From contig CAIVQH010000023.1 in the NCBI GenBank assembly GCA_903907995.1, positions 124,001 through 188,000 on the forward strand: DNA of 64,000 bases, given 5' to 3'. Under the pieces are notes generated by a model that was not told where the DNA came from, searched no databases, and saw nothing but the letters and a program-made list of their open reading frames with translations. Positions 62,809 to 64,000 of this stretch are shown here, one piece after another (the first letter of the stretch is position 1; each line of letters opens with the position of its first letter). The DNA comes from an uncultured Verrucomicrobiota bacterium. GTDB taxonomy: Bacteria > Verrucomicrobiota > Verrucomicrobiia > Limisphaerales > UBA9464. The position numbers were made by a program, and so were the translations under genes.

Positions 62809-64000
62809 GTGTCCGAACGGTTTGTCCATACGGTTTCGTGGAAGGTCCTGGCGAACATTTCGTCGGTCGTTTCCATGCTGCTGTCGCTGAAAGTGTATAG
62901 GCAGCACGTGTCCACGGAGGTTTACGGGCTCTTCCTCGTGCTGCTGGCCATGCTGAACAACCTGGCGCAGGTGGACGGCGGCTTCCGGCTGACGCTGAAC
63001 CGCAACCTCCTTTCCGCCCCGTCGCCGGATGAACGCCGCCGCCTGCTCGAGTTCGGCCAGACGCTCTACTCCATCGGTGGCTTGCTCGCCCTGGGGGCGG
63101 GCACGCTCCTCATGGTGGGGTATGGCCTGACTCCGGCGGCGAAGGTGGCCGGGCAGCCGCTGTACTTCTTTGCGATCATGGGCTCGTTGGGGGGCCTCAC
63201 GGTGATCAGCACGGCCCAGTGCCAGCTCCTGATCGGGCTGGGCATGCAGTCGCGCCTCTACATTCTGACCACCCTCAACAGCTGGGGTTTCCTCGCCGGG
63301 CTCTGGCTGGGCTTCAAGGCGGGCCTGGGCAACTGGACCTTCGTGGTGGCCTTCGTCGCTTCCGCCGGCCTGCCGCTGCTGCTGGCGCTGGTCTGGATCC
63401 GGTTGCATGAGCCGAACCTGAAACTGTTCTCGTTTCACCCCAGCGCGGAATTTCGTGCCCGGCTGCGCGCGCTCTGGCCCGAGTCTTCCGCCGCCTTCAC
63501 CATGCAGGTGCTCACGATGCTGCTGTTCTCCCTGGATCTCGTGGTCGCGAACCAGTTCTGCAACCACACGGCCGCCGGCATCTACGGACTCCTGGCCGGC
63601 CCGGTTTTCAGCCGGCTGCGGACCCTGATGCAGGCGGCGGACGAGGCAATCTGGCCGCTCGTCGCCCGGGGCGGTGGGACCCACATCTCAGTGGCCCTGG
63701 TGCGGCTCAATGCCTGGCTTTACGGAGCGGTGCTGGGCGCAGTCGTCTTCACGCTGCCCACCTTCCTCCACAGCTACATGGGCGAGAGCTGGACGCCGAC
63801 AACGGCCCTCTGTGCGGTGGTGGCGACCCGCTATCTCATCACGGGGCTGAGCTCGCAGCCCTGCTACTACCTGCTCGCCCATGGCAAGTTTCGCGAGATC
63901 GCCATCGGTGTGGGCCGCGAACTGGTGTTCATGCTCGTGGCCGCCACCGTGCTCGGCCACTGGTTCGACACCATGGGCGTCGCGCTGGGCTGCGTGCTGG
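62809..64000 (+). CDS. Polysaccharide flippase (Wzx/MATE-like), partial 3' end missing
   Basis: The frame from GTG 62809 is open to the right edge, giving at least 397 residues. It starts MSERFVHTVSWKVLANISSVVSMLLSLKVYRQHVSTEVYGLFLVLLAMLN and continues with hydrophobic segments typical of oligosaccharide flippases (GGLLALGAGTLLMVGYG, FFAIMGSLGGLTVISTAQ, GLCGLL-like helices). The role would be moving lipid-linked sugars across the inner membrane. It may be in one operon with the CapK-like gene, 116 bases upstream. No stop codon is within the window. Confidence 0.8.
   Translation, partial: MSERFVHTVSWKVLANISSVVSMLLSLKVYRQHVSTEVYGLFLVLLAMLNNLAQVDGGFRLTLNRNLLSAPSPDERRRLLEFGQTLYSIGGLLALGAGTLLMVGYGLTPAAKVAGQPLYFFAIMGSLGGLTVISTAQCQLLIGLGMQSRLYILTTLNSWGFLAGLWLGFKAGLGNWTFVVAFVASAGLPLLLALVWIRLHEPNLKLFSFHPSAEFRARLRALWPESSAAFTMQVLTMLLFSLDLVVANQFCNHTAAGIYGLLAGPVFSRLRTLMQAADEAIWPLVARGGGTHISVALVRLNAWLYGAVLGAVVFTLPTFLHSYMGESWTPTTALCAVVATRYLITGLSSQPCYYLLAHGKFREIAIGVGRELVFMLVAATVLGHWFDTMGVALGCVL

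Noticed and set aside
1-64000. CRISPR array, prophage or IS element
   Set aside because: No regularly spaced 25-40-base direct repeats, no transposase, integrase or phage structural gene was seen. The repeats that exist are short words and palindromes.

Overview
The window looks like a stretch of chromosome from a GC-rich Verrucomicrobia-type bacterium of the PVC group, possibly near Pedosphaera/Limisphaera. This is inferred from gene content, not from a database search. The pointers are a very large secreted PVC-type dehydrogenase with a C-terminal CxxCH haem site, two pseudopilin-like proteins with the H-X9-DG tail motif, secreted proteins with verrucomicrobial 'staying' domains, a stand-alone CoaB, and a CobA-HemD fusion. 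About 55 protein genes fill the window. No rRNA, tRNA, CRISPR array, IS element or prophage was recognised, and no gap between genes exceeds about 215 bases.

Layout. 1-3.3 kb: the 5' end of a secreted phosphodiesterase gene and a variant uvrA. 3.3-8 kb: a lipoate-ligase-like gene, a lipoprotein, pdxJ-acpS and a secreted MBL-fold protein. 8-16.1 kb: a 1556-residue hybrid sensor kinase divergent from the large secreted dehydrogenase. 16.2-21.8 kb: a translation block (rpsP, khpA, trmD, rplS; rimM is not in it), then coaB, prfB, a small conserved gene, a low-GC probable acquired gene and trpC. 21.8-27.8 kb, mostly on the minus strand: a DUF1801-like protein, an S46 dipeptidyl-peptidase, a DUF554 membrane protein, an iron-type alcohol dehydrogenase and an atypical SDR. 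27.9-41.3 kb: a secreted CHRD protein, ychF, a frameshifted membrane-protein gene, topB, an Asp/Asn hydroxylase, a FIST protein, a lipoprotein, an esterase and gltX. 41.3-49.2 kb: small membrane proteins, an LMW-PTP-like protein, a siroheme block (cobA-hemD and cbiX-like, with a Ser/Thr kinase between them) and the aromatic operon tyrA-aroA-cmk. 49.2-58.7 kb: mostly secreted hydrolases (TIGR03790, esterases, GH16, MBL) and a YjhG/YagF-type sugar-acid dehydratase. 58.8-64 kb: tandem pseudopilins, a BamE-like lipoprotein, an EamA-like protein, a PaaK/CapK-type adenylating enzyme and the start of a flippase gene, which may be the edge of a surface-polysaccharide locus.

The most unusual signal is not a gene. 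At least ten intergenic gaps, and probably one site inside uvrA, carry degenerate runs of a short word (for example GATTAAGATTAG, CCTGCTCCTGCTC, AACCGCTGATCGACACTGAT, CAGTGGGTCAGTAGGTCAG, GACCCGAGACCCGA, GAACGCGGA). In several of them the run is repeated in inverted orientation and makes a long hairpin. Loci that are far apart share the same word: 25.5 and 58.7 kb; 6.8 and 53.0 kb; 24.7 and 42.4 kb. This implies families of dispersed elements, not independent low-complexity drift. Other points of interest are an MBL protein missing one metal-ligand histidine, a UvrA with its insertion domain reduced, an EPSP synthase with an unusual central segment, a C9 tract that breaks a membrane-protein gene, and a low-GC gene with a PD-(D/E)XK-like motif.
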